Shown piece by piece: positions 1 through 7,455 of a stretch of 54,362 bases of DNA. Position 1 is the stretch's first letter. Every line of letters begins with the position of its first letter. A model generated the notes under the pieces. That model worked only from the letters and a program-made list of their open reading frames with translations, searched no databases and was not told the DNA's origin. This DNA is from Exiguobacterium sp. BMC-KP (GTDB taxonomy: Bacteria; Bacillota; Bacilli; Exiguobacteriales; Exiguobacteriaceae), in NCBI RefSeq assembly GCF_001275385.1, contig NZ_LGIW01000002.1:1-54362 (forward strand), in the 5' to 3' direction. The position numbers were made by a program, and so were the translations under genes.

Positions 1-75
1 TTCGTTTTTGTATTCCGTAGAATACGTTTTTGCCTCATCGTTCAGTTTTCAAAGTCCAATATGTCGTTTGACGAC
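1..75 (-). other. 5' leader of an rRNA operon (16S gene outside window)
   Basis: Read leftward, the sequence after the second promoter contains TTGAAAACTGAACG (within 39-56), a stretch typical of the region just before 16S rRNA genes in Bacillales. A 6-bp inverted repeat (GTATTC at 10-15 with GAATAC at 20-25) could be part of the pre-16S processing stem. The mature 16S start is not in the window, so this is inferred from the leader and from the two promoters to its right. Confidence 0.7.
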
Positions 76-81
76 TTTTAA

Positions 82-111
82 ATCTTACAGTAAAGTAATA
101 TGTGATGTCAA
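82..111 (-). promoter_or_regulatory. rRNA operon promoter P2
   Basis: On the minus strand, TTGACA (106-111) is separated by 18 bp from TAAGAT (82-87). The expected start is a G near position 75. It is the inner of two tandem promoters, the usual arrangement for rRNA operons in Bacillales, where start with GTP links output to growth rate. The start base is inferred from spacing only. Confidence 0.7.
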
Positions 112-177
112 TTACTTTTTTGAAGTTTTTTTCGTCTGTGACACTCGCGTTTGGCGTGTGTCTCAGCGACATGTATT

Positions 178-206
178 AATATATCAACTCTTGTTTTTTT
201 CGTCAA
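178..206 (-). promoter_or_regulatory. rRNA operon promoter P1 with A/T-rich upstream element
   Basis: On the minus strand, TTGACG (201-206) and TATATT (178-183) are separated by exactly 17 bp. Immediately upstream (about 207-240) is a run of A and T tracts that looks like an UP element, as expected for a very strong promoter. The predicted start is a G near 170. Confidence 0.75.
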
Positions 207-228
207 CTGTTTTTCTAAAAAAACTTTT

Positions 229-280
229 AAAAAAAGATAGACCCGCTTGAACCGGTAAAACGCTACCCGTTCGCGGGTCT
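229..280 (-). terminator. terminator after kbaA
   Basis: An 8-bp outer stem (239-246 with 273-280, core GACCCGC/GCGGGTC) encloses a second imperfect stem (GAAC..GGTA with TACC..GTTC), and a run of seven T follows on the minus strand (229-235). It ends the salA-kbaA transcript just before the rRNA promoters. On the plus strand the same stem is also followed by TTTTT, so it may work in both directions. Confidence 0.8.
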
Positions 281-286
281 TTTTCG

Positions 287-889
287 TTACGCTTGTTTTT
301 GCGATTGTCCTTGAGAAGCAGGCTTTTCTTGTAAGCGATGTAGCATTAAAATCTGGTACGCGTTACAAATCAAAAGTGTCGCAAGCGCTGCCCATAACAT
401 TCGTTTATCTTGTGTTGCCTGCAATGCAGGTACCCATTCGATCAACGTAATGACTGTCATGAGGAACAATGTCGGAATGAACGCTGTGAAGTTCGTTTCT
501 CGTGCTTTCGTCCGCGCGACTAGGAAGGCAATTAACAGTAAGACGACCATCTCACCAATATAGAGGCTAGTCTTATCGAAGCCGTATGCTAATCCGCGTA
601 GATAGACACCATCAAACAGTGCAAATGCGATCAAGACGATCTGAACACGATTCCAAAGCTTTGCACCCCGGAATAAGTCGAGTCCGACACGATGTAAGAT
701 CAAGTACGAGAAGAAACCCATCAAACTGATGGCTGTCCACGTACTGCTGTAGGAGAGAGCTGTTACGTATCCGCTAATCGATTGATTTCGGATATATCCA
801 GGTTCTGCTACCAAGTTAAACACGAAGCCGGCGAGCGTTCCGATTAGGAGCGTCATCCAAAACAGCTTCAAAAATCCTTTAATCTTCAT
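287..889 (-). CDS. kbaA: KbaA-like membrane protein (KinB-pathway activation protein)
   Basis: A 200-residue integral membrane protein with about six hydrophobic segments and a short polar, Gln/Lys-rich C-terminus. The central stretch (around residues 80-100, LWNRVQIVLIAFALFDGVYL) and the late EWVP and CNAYQ motifs match KbaA of B. subtilis, which is needed for KinB kinase signalling into the sporulation phosphorelay. In B. subtilis it also sits just after salA, but with gerD between; here it follows salA by 2 bp, so the two are surely co-transcribed. If this organism does not make spores, the protein must serve some other membrane role. Family assignment is firm, function here is not. Confidence 0.85.
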   Translation of the reverse strand: MKIKGFLKLFWMTLLIGTLAGFVFNLVAEPGYIRNQSISGYVTALSYSSTWTAISLMGFFSYLILHRVGLDLFRGAKLWNRVQIVLIAFALFDGVYLRGLAYGFDKTSLYIGEMVVLLLIAFLVARTKARETNFTAFIPTLFLMTVITLIEWVPALQATQDKRMLWAALATLLICNAYQILMLHRLQEKPASQGQSQKQA

Positions 890-891
890 TC

Positions 892-1923
892 TTATCCCTC
901 TACTTTTTCGATGACACGCGTGGCGAGTTCATTATAGTACGTCTCAAATGGATGATCATCGCGATAGATAGATGGAGCGAAGTCCGCATCATTCGCATAT
1001 GGTTGTCCAAGTGGAATCTTAGCTAGAATATCGGTTTTTAACGCTTCTGACAACCTCTCTCCGCCACCACTACCGAAGACATATTCTTTTTCGCCTGTCA
1101 CTTTACTTTCAAAGTACGCCATGTTCTCGACGATTCCGAGTAAGCGATGGTTCGTTTTGATTGCCATTGCCCCTGCTCGCGCTGCAACGAAAGCGGCTGT
1201 CGCATGAGGAGTCGTAACGATAACTTCCTGACAGCTCGGGAGCATCGAATGAATATCAAGCGCGACATCCCCAGTACCTGGTGGGAGATCCAGCAATAAA
1301 TAATCGAGATCGCCCCATTCAACATCTGCGAAGAAGTTGTTGAGCATCTTCCCGAGCATTGGTCCACGCCAGATGACAGGTGCATTGTCTTCGACGAAGA
1401 AGCCCATCGAGATGACCTTGACGCCAAAACGCTCTGGTGGAACGATCCGGTCATTGACGACAGTCGGTCGTGTTTCAATCCCCATCATGTCAGGTACACT
1501 AAAGCCATAGATATCAGCATCAATCAAACCGACCTTCTTCCCTGCTCGTGCAAGTGCCACTGCTAAGTTAACGGAAACGGTCGATTTCCCGACGCCGCCC
1601 TTACCAGAAGCAATTGCGATGAATGTCGTACCGGATTCCGGTTTTAGGATCGATGGTGTCGTCGCCGCTTGAATCCCGTGATCACCAAGTGCCTCAAAGC
1701 GAAGTCCAACCGTTTTGAATCCTTTTTCTTTTAACTCTTTGACGATTTGCTGTTGGAGCACGAGTTGCTCCCCAGAACCAGATTGAGCTAAAGCGATTTT
1801 GAGACTGACATAATCACCTTTAATCCGGACGTCACGAATGCCGTTCGTATCTGCAAGCGGGCGGTCAATCGTCGGATCGACGAGCGTTCCGACTACCTCG
1901 CGAATTTCTTGTTCATTCAACAT
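892..1923 (-). CDS. salA: Mrp/NBP35-family P-loop ATPase SalA
   Basis: 343 residues. An N-terminal MIP18/DUF59 domain (about 1-90) precedes a deviant Walker A loop, GKGGVGKST (108-116), a switch region GLIDADIYG and DLPPGTGDV. The C-x2-C that Fe-S carriers of the ApbC/Mrp family have after the NM(A/S)YF motif is absent (NMAYFESK here), as in B. subtilis SalA, a regulator acting through the scoC gene. That makes an Fe-S transfer role less likely. Start is ATG 1923, preceded by AGGGGGAAGG. First gene of a two-gene unit with kbaA. Confidence 0.92.
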   Translation of the reverse strand: MLNEQEIREVVGTLVDPTIDRPLADTNGIRDVRIKGDYVSLKIALAQSGSGEQLVLQQQIVKELKEKGFKTVGLRFEALGDHGIQAATTPSILKPESGTTFIAIASGKGGVGKSTVSVNLAVALARAGKKVGLIDADIYGFSVPDMMGIETRPTVVNDRIVPPERFGVKVISMGFFVEDNAPVIWRGPMLGKMLNNFFADVEWGDLDYLLLDLPPGTGDVALDIHSMLPSCQEVIVTTPHATAAFVAARAGAMAIKTNHRLLGIVENMAYFESKVTGEKEYVFGSGGGERLSEALKTDILAKIPLGQPYANDADFAPSIYRDDHPFETYYNELATRVIEKVEG

Positions 1924-1962
1924 AGTGCCTTCCCCCTGAAAACGTTCGATTTAATCCTTATT

Positions 1963-1971
1963 AGTATAACA
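1963..1971 (-). promoter_or_regulatory. extended -10 promoter for salA-kbaA
   Basis: The minus strand shows TGTTATACT, that is a TGn extension directly before TATACT (1963-1968). No good -35 box lies 17 bp upstream, but extended -10 promoters tolerate that. It is about 40 bp upstream of the salA start. Confidence 0.5.
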
Positions 1972-1997
1972 AAAATAAGAGAGCGCTTGCACATTTC

Positions 1998-2033
1998 GAC
2001 ACCGGAAAGGATGACTTTTCCATGTCCGGTGTC
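1998..2033 (-). repeat. hairpin downstream of the endolysin-like gene
   Basis: GACACCGGA (1998-2006) pairs perfectly with TCCGGTGTC (2025-2033), and an inner GGAAAAG/CTTTCC match extends the helix. There is no T run after it on the minus strand, so it is either a weak terminator or an mRNA 3'-end stabilizing stem for the gene ending at 2068. Confidence 0.5.
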
Positions 2034-2067
2034 AGTTTTCATCACTTAGATCAACCATCCGCTCGTT

Positions 2068-2715
2068 TTAGAACATCCGATTCCATGTGGTTGGACCTAC
2101 GACACCATCGACGTCGAGTCCTTGACGCGTCTGGTAGGCACGGACCTTTTGAGTCGTCTCTGTATCAAAACGTCGAGTCACGGTCGCGTTGACGGCCCGC
2201 TGGATCCGTTCGATATCTCTTGGATTCATATTCGCGGCACCTTGATACAGCGGACGCCCTGGATATGGAACGATCGGACTCTCTTTCGTCATCCTTTTAG
2301 AAGCTTTCAGTAATTCAAAATGTGGATAGTCTTTAAAGATGGCCCAGTCCCCACCCCAAGAAAAACCACGTCGTTTCATCGCAGCAACGATTGTTTGAAA
2401 CGCTTGATCATTTCGAAACAATGCTTGCGTACCATCTCGGGAATATTGAAAGAGATCGACGGCAATTCCACGATTATGATTGGATTGTCCCCCGCGTGCA
2501 TTTGTCACGATTGGTCCCGGAGTCGTCCGTCCTTGTGCATATAAGCGATTCTGCTCCGCAATGGAACGATACCCTTGAGCGACACCGACATAAATTCCTT
2601 GCGTATGCATCTCCCGGATGACCTCTCGTGTTCGCTTGGCAACTTCCGGTGAAAGTCCTGAAGCATTCAACTTCCGATTCGCTCGCTCGAGTAACCAACT
2701 GATCGATAATGCCAT
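2068..2715 (-). CDS. L-Ala-D-Glu peptidase (M15 family) with peptidoglycan-binding domain, phage-endolysin-like
   Basis: 215 residues. The N-terminal 140 residues are a VanY/Ply500-type zinc peptidase: GYRS (48-51), SNHNRGIAVD with zinc ligands H80 and D87, and DYPHFEL with base D129 and ligand H132. From memory this half is strikingly close to the endolysin of Listeria phage A500 (Ply500), starting from the MAL..WL..ANRKLNA opening. The C-terminal 55 residues are a PG_binding_1 repeat. There is no signal peptide, as in phage endolysins. It would cut the stem-peptide L-Ala-D-Glu bond if exported. Start ATG 2715 follows AAAGGGGAG. Alone on its transcript; divergent from the plus-strand gene at 2813. 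Confidence 0.88.
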   Translation of the reverse strand: MALSISWLLERANRKLNASGLSPEVAKRTREVIREMHTQGIYVGVAQGYRSIAEQNRLYAQGRTTPGPIVTNARGGQSNHNRGIAVDLFQYSRDGTQALFRNDQAFQTIVAAMKRRGFSWGGDWAIFKDYPHFELLKASKRMTKESPIVPYPGRPLYQGAANMNPRDIERIQRAVNATVTRRFDTETTQKVRAYQTRQGLDVDGVVGPTTWNRMF

Positions 2716-2812
2716 CTATGTTCACTCCCCTTTGTCTTCTGTTCCCAAAAACAAAATCCGCTATACTTATGGAATGCAAAACGACTTTAACTGACATCAA
2801 AAGGAGCAGTAT

Positions 2813-3100
2813 ATGAAAAAACGTATCATTTGGACGCTCGGTGTCACATGCCTCTTGCATCTGAGCTTTATCCTTTACTTTATGCTACAGCCCACTGTAA
2901 CTACCAAGACGGAGTTACCGGACAATGCCATCCTCTCGAGTGAAGAAACCTCTTTTACGGGACAGGTTGGTCAAGCGATGACACACATCCCTATCGAATT
3001 CATACAATCCCTATTTCTTTGGAGTATCCCGCTGACGCTTGTCATCCTCTACATGCTTCTGACGGTGTTGCACCGATTACGCGTAACTAAGTCGACCTAA
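2813..3100 (+). CDS. small two-helix membrane protein of unknown function
   Basis: 95 residues, the only convincing plus-strand gene in the window. A basic N-terminus (MKKR) leads into a hydrophobic helix (about 6-25), a polar loop of about 40 residues (26-62) rich in Thr, Ser and Glu, a second helix (about 64-87) and a basic tail. This predicts both ends inside and the loop outside. AAAAGGAGC 7 bp before ATG 2813 is a good ribosome site, TATACT (2763-2768) is a possible -10 box, and a strong terminator follows. I do not recognise the family. Size and two helices recall holins, but nothing specific supports that. Confidence 0.75.
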   Translation: MKKRIIWTLGVTCLLHLSFILYFMLQPTVTTKTELPDNAILSSEETSFTGQVGQAMTHIPIEFIQSLFLWSIPLTLVILYMLLTVLHRLRVTKST

Positions 3101-3104
3101 CTTC

Positions 3105-3141
3105 AACCGCTCTTCTGACACTGTGTCAGGAGAGCGGTTTT
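3105..3141 (+). terminator. terminator of the plus-strand membrane protein gene
   Basis: A 16-bp stem (3105-3120 with 3124-3139, one G-T pair, 3-base loop) is followed by TTTTT. A textbook intrinsic terminator that confirms the upstream frame is a transcribed gene. Confidence 0.9.
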
Positions 3142-3152
3142 TCGATATACAC

Positions 3153-3182
3153 AAAAAAACCTCCCACCACAAGGGTGAGAGG
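3153..3182 (-). terminator. terminator after rpsI
   Basis: On the minus strand a 9-bp stem CCTCTCACC/GGTGGGAGG (3174-3182 with 3160-3168) is followed by seven T (3153-3159). It ends the rplM-rpsI transcript and converges with the plus-strand terminator next to it. Confidence 0.9.
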
Positions 3183-3195
3183 GATTCGAAAAGAA

Positions 3196-3588
3196 TTAAC
3201 GTTTCGAGAACTGTGGTGCACGACGAGCTGCTTTAAGACCGTATTTTTTACGCTCTTTCATACGAGCGTCACGAGTCAAGAAGCCTTTCGCTTTGAGTGC
3301 GCCGCGGAATTCTGGATCCGCTTGAAGAAGAGCACGTGAGATACCGTGACGGATAGCGCCTGCTTGACCAGTGAAGCCGCCGCCTTTGACCGTTACGATT
3401 ACATCGTACTTGCCTTCTGTTTCTGTGATTACGAGTGGTTCTTTTGCAGTCATGATCAATGTCTCATAACCGAAGTATTCGCTGATATCGCGACCGTTAA
3501 CTGTGACTTTACCGTCTCCAGCAACGAGGAAAACGCGCGCTGCCGCGTGTTTCCGGCGACCAGTGCCGTAGTAACGTACATCTGCCAT
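3196..3588 (-). CDS. rpsI: ribosomal protein S9
   Basis: 130 residues, usual length. Contains the [10 protein letters not shown] opening, the [14 protein letters not shown] core and the highly basic C-terminal tail ending in KR that reaches the P-site tRNA anticodon loop. Follows rplM by 24 bp and is the last gene of that transcript. Confidence 0.98.
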   Translation of the reverse strand: MADVRYYGTGRRKHAAARVFLVAGDGKVTVNGRDISEYFGYETLIMTAKEPLVITETEGKYDVIVTVKGGGFTGQAGAIRHGISRALLQADPEFRGALKAKGFLTRDARMKERKKYGLKAARRAPQFSKR

Positions 3589-3612
3589 CGTGTAGTTCCT
3601 CCTAAATTCGTA

Positions 3613-4050
3613 TTAACCGCGAAGTTCGTAAACTTCTGGTTGTTGTGCTTCGTGCTTGTGTGCAGCTCCAGCGTAAACGTGGAGTTTGTTGAACATTTGA
3701 CGACCGAGGCTACCTTTTGGAAGCATCCCTTTGATCGCGAGTTCAAGCATGCGCTCAGGTTTGTTAGCAAGCATATCGCGTGCAACAGTCTGCTTTAAGC
3801 CGCCTGGATGACCAGAGTGACGGTAGTAGACTTTTTTGTCGAGTTTGTTACCAGTTAAAACGATTTTCTCAACGTTGATGAGGATAACGTTATCCCCACA
3901 GTCAACGTGTGGTGTGAACGTAGGCTTGTGCTTACCACGGAGAAGTGATGACACTTCGCTCGCAAGGCGACCGAGTGTTTTACCTTCAGCGTCGATAAGG
4001 AGCCATTTGCGTTCTACATCAGTAGCTTTCGCCATGAAAGTTGTGCGCAT
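3613..4050 (-). CDS. rplM: ribosomal protein L13
   Basis: 145 residues starting MRTTFMAKA, as in Bacillus L13, with the [11 protein letters not shown] motif and the C-terminal [11 protein letters not shown] signature. AGGAGG lies 9 bp before ATG 4050. L13 is an early 50S assembly protein and, in Bacillales, is thought to control its own operon by binding the leader upstream, a structure that is visible here. Confidence 0.98.
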   Translation of the reverse strand: MRTTFMAKATDVERKWLLIDAEGKTLGRLASEVSSLLRGKHKPTFTPHVDCGDNVILINVEKIVLTGNKLDKKVYYRHSGHPGGLKQTVARDMLANKPERMLELAIKGMLPKGSLGRQMFNKLHVYAGAAHKHEAQQPEVYELRG

Positions 4051-4173
4051 GTAAAATACCTCCTAAGGAATTAAAAGTTCTTTTTTTGATTTTTCATTTA
4101 TTCACTAGGTGAATCTATCATAATCTTAGGTGTACGGGGCTAAGATTGTGGTTTCATAATAAATGAAATGCCA
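4051..4173 (-). promoter_or_regulatory. L13-type ribosomal protein leader
   Basis: The untranslated leader of rplM folds visibly: an 11-bp perfect outer stem (4092-4102 with 4158-4168) encloses an 8-bp hairpin (4122-4129 with 4140-4147, 10-base loop) and a competing small hairpin (4100-4105 with 4109-4114) that shares bases with the outer stem. Position and shape fit the known L13 autoregulatory leader of Firmicutes. A covariance-model search was not possible here. Confidence 0.75.
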
Positions 4174-4179
4174 ATAAAC

Positions 4180-4208
4180 ATTGTATGTTTTTTAATGACC
4201 AATGTCAA
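4180..4208 (-). promoter_or_regulatory. promoter of rplM-rpsI
   Basis: TTGACA (4203-4208), 17-bp spacer, TACAAT (4180-4185) on the minus strand: a near-perfect sigma-A promoter located between truA and rplM. Confidence 0.88.
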
Positions 4209-4218
4209 TTGCCTTTTT

Positions 4219-4953
4219 TCACTCCGGATAGAAAACTTCCCATAGATAGAGTCCATGGGGAGGCGCCGTCACGCCTGCAACGTTCCGGTCCTTTGCCAGC
4301 AACATTTTTTTAATGTCCTCTGGTGCAAAACGACCGCGTCCGACGTCGAGTAACGTCCCGACCATGATCCGGATTTGATTATAAAGAAAACCACTTCCCT
4401 GAAACCGAAAGACGAGCTCGTCACCGACCGTCATTAACTCTGCATCGTAAATCGTCCGGACACGGTTATCCGTTTCCGTCTTCGCGACACAAAATGAACT
4501 AAAGTCATGTGTCCCGACAAGATGAGCCATCCCTTGACGGATTCGCTCGAGATCGAGCGGATACGGAATATGGACCGACAGATTACGACGAAACGCATTT
4601 TCTTCGCAGCGTACGAAATATCGGTATTCCTTCCCTATGACGTCGTAACGTGCTTCGAAAGCCGGTTCAACTTCCTCGCAGCTCCGGACACGGATATCCG
4701 CTGGTAAGAGCGTATTGAGTGCCTTGACGACGTTCTCTCGGGGAATCGACAGTTCTGTATCAAAATGAATGACTTGCCCGTAAGCATGGACTCTCGCATC
4801 AGTCCGTCCCGATCCGATGATCTTGACAGGATGTTTATGCATCCGTGCAAGCGTCGTTTCGATCACTTCTTGAATCGTCAATCCATTTGGTTGAACTTGA
4901 TACCCGGCGTAGCCGGTTCCGTCATATTGAATCGTACATTTTAAACGACGCAT
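4219..4953 (-). CDS. truA: tRNA pseudouridine(38-40) synthase TruA
   Basis: 244 residues, full length. The catalytic aspartate is in GRTDARVHAYGQV (about 47-59). Converts U38, U39 and U40 of the tRNA anticodon arm to pseudouridine. Its ATG shares one base with the ecfT stop codon (TGATG), so translation is coupled to the transporter gene, the order also seen in Bacillus. Confidence 0.97.
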   Translation of the reverse strand: MRRLKCTIQYDGTGYAGYQVQPNGLTIQEVIETTLARMHKHPVKIIGSGRTDARVHAYGQVIHFDTELSIPRENVVKALNTLLPADIRVRSCEEVEPAFEARYDVIGKEYRYFVRCEENAFRRNLSVHIPYPLDLERIRQGMAHLVGTHDFSSFCVAKTETDNRVRTIYDAELMTVGDELVFRFQGSGFLYNQIRIMVGTLLDVGRGRFAPEDIKKMLLAKDRNVAGVTAPPHGLYLWEVFYPE

Positions 4954-5744
4954 CAGCCCATCCCTCGCAATCCTACTAAACTGATCGTAATGAGGACGAG
5001 TAAGATCATTAGACCGGTATCACGCATCGTCCACTTGGATTCACGTAAACGGGTTCGCCCCTCTCCTCCACGATAGCCCCGTGCTTCCATCGCTGTCGCG
5101 AGATCCTCTGCTCGCTTAAAGGCAGAGATGAATAAGGGAATCAATAAAGGAATAATCGCCCGCACCCGTTCCTTGATTGGTCCAGCAGCCAAATCGACGC
5201 CACGTGCTTGCTGTGCCTTCATGATCTTCTCTGTCTCCTCTGCTAAGGTCGGCAGGAATCGAAGCGAGATCGATAACATAAGCGCGATCTCATGCGTTGG
5301 AACACGAACGACCTTGAACGGCTTCAATAATAATTCAATCGCATCCGTCAGTTCGATTGGCGACGTCGTCAAAGTGACGAGTGTCGTGATCGAGACTAGA
5401 TAGAAGAAGCGCAATGAGACGATGATCGCGAGTCGCAGTCCTTCTTCATAAATTCGTAACCAGCCAAGTTCGAAAATCACAGCACCTTCACGTGTAAAGA
5501 ATAGCTGGATGACGAACGTAAAAACGATTAGAAACAGAATGGGTCGTAGACCCTTTAGAACATAGCGAAGCGGCAACCGACTACTCATGAGTGCGAGAAA
5601 CGTAAAGACAAGTAAAAAGATGTTCGTTGCTGCATTGTTCGCAAGAAAGACGAGCGGAATGAAGCAAAAGGCAAAAATGATCTTTGCGAGTGCTGACGAG
5701 CGGTGTAAATACGACTGACCAGGAATATGTTGTCCAACGATCAT
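4953..5744 (-). CDS. ecfT: ECF transporter transmembrane component EcfT
   Basis: 263 residues from ATG 5744. I chose this start over a longer frame because GAGAGGAG lies just upstream and because it gives an ATGA overlap with ecfA2. Several hydrophobic segments are followed by the ARG-type coupling motifs (QQARGVD and AMEARGYRGG) that contact the two ATPases. With EcfA1 and EcfA2 it forms the shared energizing unit used by various vitamin-binding S components encoded elsewhere. Confidence 0.95.
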   Translation of the reverse strand: MIVGQHIPGQSYLHRSSALAKIIFAFCFIPLVFLANNAATNIFLLVFTFLALMSSRLPLRYVLKGLRPILFLIVFTFVIQLFFTREGAVIFELGWLRIYEEGLRLAIIVSLRFFYLVSITTLVTLTTSPIELTDAIELLLKPFKVVRVPTHEIALMLSISLRFLPTLAEETEKIMKAQQARGVDLAAGPIKERVRAIIPLLIPLFISAFKRAEDLATAMEARGYRGGEGRTRLRESKWTMRDTGLMILLVLITISLVGLRGMG

Positions 5745-6595
5745 TCGCTCACTCCTCTCGTCATCAACCAATCGATCAATTCTGTCTCCGTCCGAATGTA
5801 CGGACGCTCCAGCCCACGCTGATCAGCCACTTGCCAAGCAAGCGACAACACGTGTGGGAGATCGAGATGAAACTGCTCAAGTAACGTCTCTTCTTGGAAT
5901 AAGTCGAGCGGTAGCCCGTCAAACGCCACCTGAGCGTTTTCCATGACGATGACACGTTCGGCATACTCAAGCACCTGATCCATATCGTGCGTGATTAAGA
6001 GTAACGTCAGCCCTGTCTCCGCATGAAGTCGGGCAAACAGACTCAGCATATGCTTGCGCCCTTGCGGATCAAGTCCTGCCGTCGGCTCATCGACGATCAA
6101 CACGTCTGGTTGACTAGCGAGTACGCCAGCAATTGCTACACGCCTCATTTGCCCACCAGACAGGTCAAACGGCGAACGACTCCAAAAAACTTCATCGAGT
6201 CCAACAGTCCGTAATGCTTCTTTTGCTAATTGCTCAGCATTCGCTGCATCATGACCGAAATTCATCGGACCGAACATGACATCTTTTAAAACCGTCTCTT
6301 CGAACAATTGATATTCTGGATATTGAAAAACAAGCCCGACGCGACGTCTTAATGGCTTGAGGTCCTGTTTTTTCTTTGGTTCGACGATGATATCGTCCAC
6401 TTGTACCTTCCCCGCTGTCGGCTTGAGCAACCCATTGATATGCTGCACGAGCGTCGATTTCCCGGATCCAGTATGCCCTACAAACGCAACAAGCGCCCCT
6501 GACGGAATCTCAAGATTCACATCACGTAGCGCGACTCGTTCGAACGGACTATTGAGTTGATACGTATAATTTAATTCCTGGATTAAGATTGGCAT
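5741..6595 (-). CDS. ecfA2: ECF transporter ATPase EcfA2
   Basis: 284 residues. Walker A GHTGSGKST (about 40-48), signature LSGGQMRRVAIAGVLA and Walker B VLIVDEPTAGLDP are intact, followed by the H-loop ITHD. The N-terminal LNYTYQLNSPFERVAL stretch is typical of the second CbiO copy. Its start overlaps the ecfA1 end by 13 bp and only a weak GGTGA ribosome site is present, so it probably depends on translational coupling. Confidence 0.95.
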   Translation of the reverse strand: MPILIQELNYTYQLNSPFERVALRDVNLEIPSGALVAFVGHTGSGKSTLVQHINGLLKPTAGKVQVDDIIVEPKKKQDLKPLRRRVGLVFQYPEYQLFEETVLKDVMFGPMNFGHDAANAEQLAKEALRTVGLDEVFWSRSPFDLSGGQMRRVAIAGVLASQPDVLIVDEPTAGLDPQGRKHMLSLFARLHAETGLTLLLITHDMDQVLEYAERVIVMENAQVAFDGLPLDLFQEETLLEQFHLDLPHVLSLAWQVADQRGLERPYIRTETELIDWLMTRGVSE

Positions 6596-7413
6596 AAACG
6601 GTTCACCAATTCTCTTTCATCTAGTATCGTCTCCTCGAGTGAGAGACCTTGCGCCCGTAAGCGTTCTTGTACACGAACAACGAATGGAACATCGAGCCCG
6701 ATGTCTTCTAAGAACGATGCATGACGAAAGACTTCCTGAGGGGATCCTTCTAATACGATTTTCCCAGCATCCATTACGATGACACGACTAGCCCGTAACA
6801 CTTCGTCTAATTCGTGTGTAATCGCGATGACCGCCATTGGGTGGGTCGCATGTAGTTCCTGAACGGTCGACATGACCTCTTGACGTGCTAATGGATCAAG
6901 CATCGATGTAGCTTCATCAAGCACGAGAACATCAGGGCGCATCGCAAGCGCCGAAGCGATTGCGACACGCTGCTTCTGTCCGCCGGATAGTTGATGGGGT
7001 TCCCGATCAACAAAATCCGTAAGGCCAACGCGCGCTAGACTGTCGTCGATTCGACGAACCATTTCCTCGCGTGGCACACCCCAGTTTTCTAAGGCAAATG
7101 CCACGTCGTCGCGCACGGTCGTGCCAACGAATTGATTATCTGGATTTTGGAAGACGATTCCGATTGCTCGACGCATCTCCCACAGTTGCTCTGGATTCGC
7201 ACTTGAAAAGCGCTCAGCAACCGTAACGGTCCCTGTCTCCGGTAACAACAGTCCATTAAACAATTTCGTCAGCGTTGATTTTCCAGAGCCGTTGTGACCA
7301 ACGATGGCGACCCATTCACCAGAACGAATCGTCAGAGAGACTTCTTGTAAGGCTGCTTGTTCCTGTTCCGGATACCGATAGGTGACCTGTTCCAGTTCAA
7401 TCAGCTTGTCCAT
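6583..7413 (-). CDS. ecfA1: ECF transporter ATPase EcfA1
   Basis: 276 residues with Walker A GHNGSGKST (about 38-46), Q-loop FQNPDNQFVG, signature LSGGQKQRVAIASALA and Walker B VLVLDEATSMLDP. The Q-loop text and DEATSMLDP are characteristic of the first CbiO homologue next to rplQ in Firmicutes. GGAGGAG precedes ATG 7413. Forms the EcfA1-EcfA2 heterodimer that powers vitamin uptake. Confidence 0.95.
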   Translation of the reverse strand: MDKLIELEQVTYRYPEQEQAALQEVSLTIRSGEWVAIVGHNGSGKSTLTKLFNGLLLPETGTVTVAERFSSANPEQLWEMRRAIGIVFQNPDNQFVGTTVRDDVAFALENWGVPREEMVRRIDDSLARVGLTDFVDREPHQLSGGQKQRVAIASALAMRPDVLVLDEATSMLDPLARQEVMSTVQELHATHPMAVIAITHELDEVLRASRVIVMDAGKIVLEGSPQEVFRHASFLEDIGLDVPFVVRVQERLRAQGLSLEETILDERELVNRLCQS

Positions 7414-7455
7414 GATCTCTCCTCCTTCATCAAATCAATACTTTCTTTTTGTAGC

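Noticed and set aside
8-250. 80-codon plus-strand frame at the left edge
   Set aside because: It runs antisense through the rRNA promoters and leader, has low-complexity Phe/Leu/Ser content and no ribosome site.
3346-3798. 150-codon plus-strand frame across rpsI and rplM
   Set aside because: Antisense to two ribosomal genes; Cys- and Val-rich composition typical of a shadow frame; no ribosome site.
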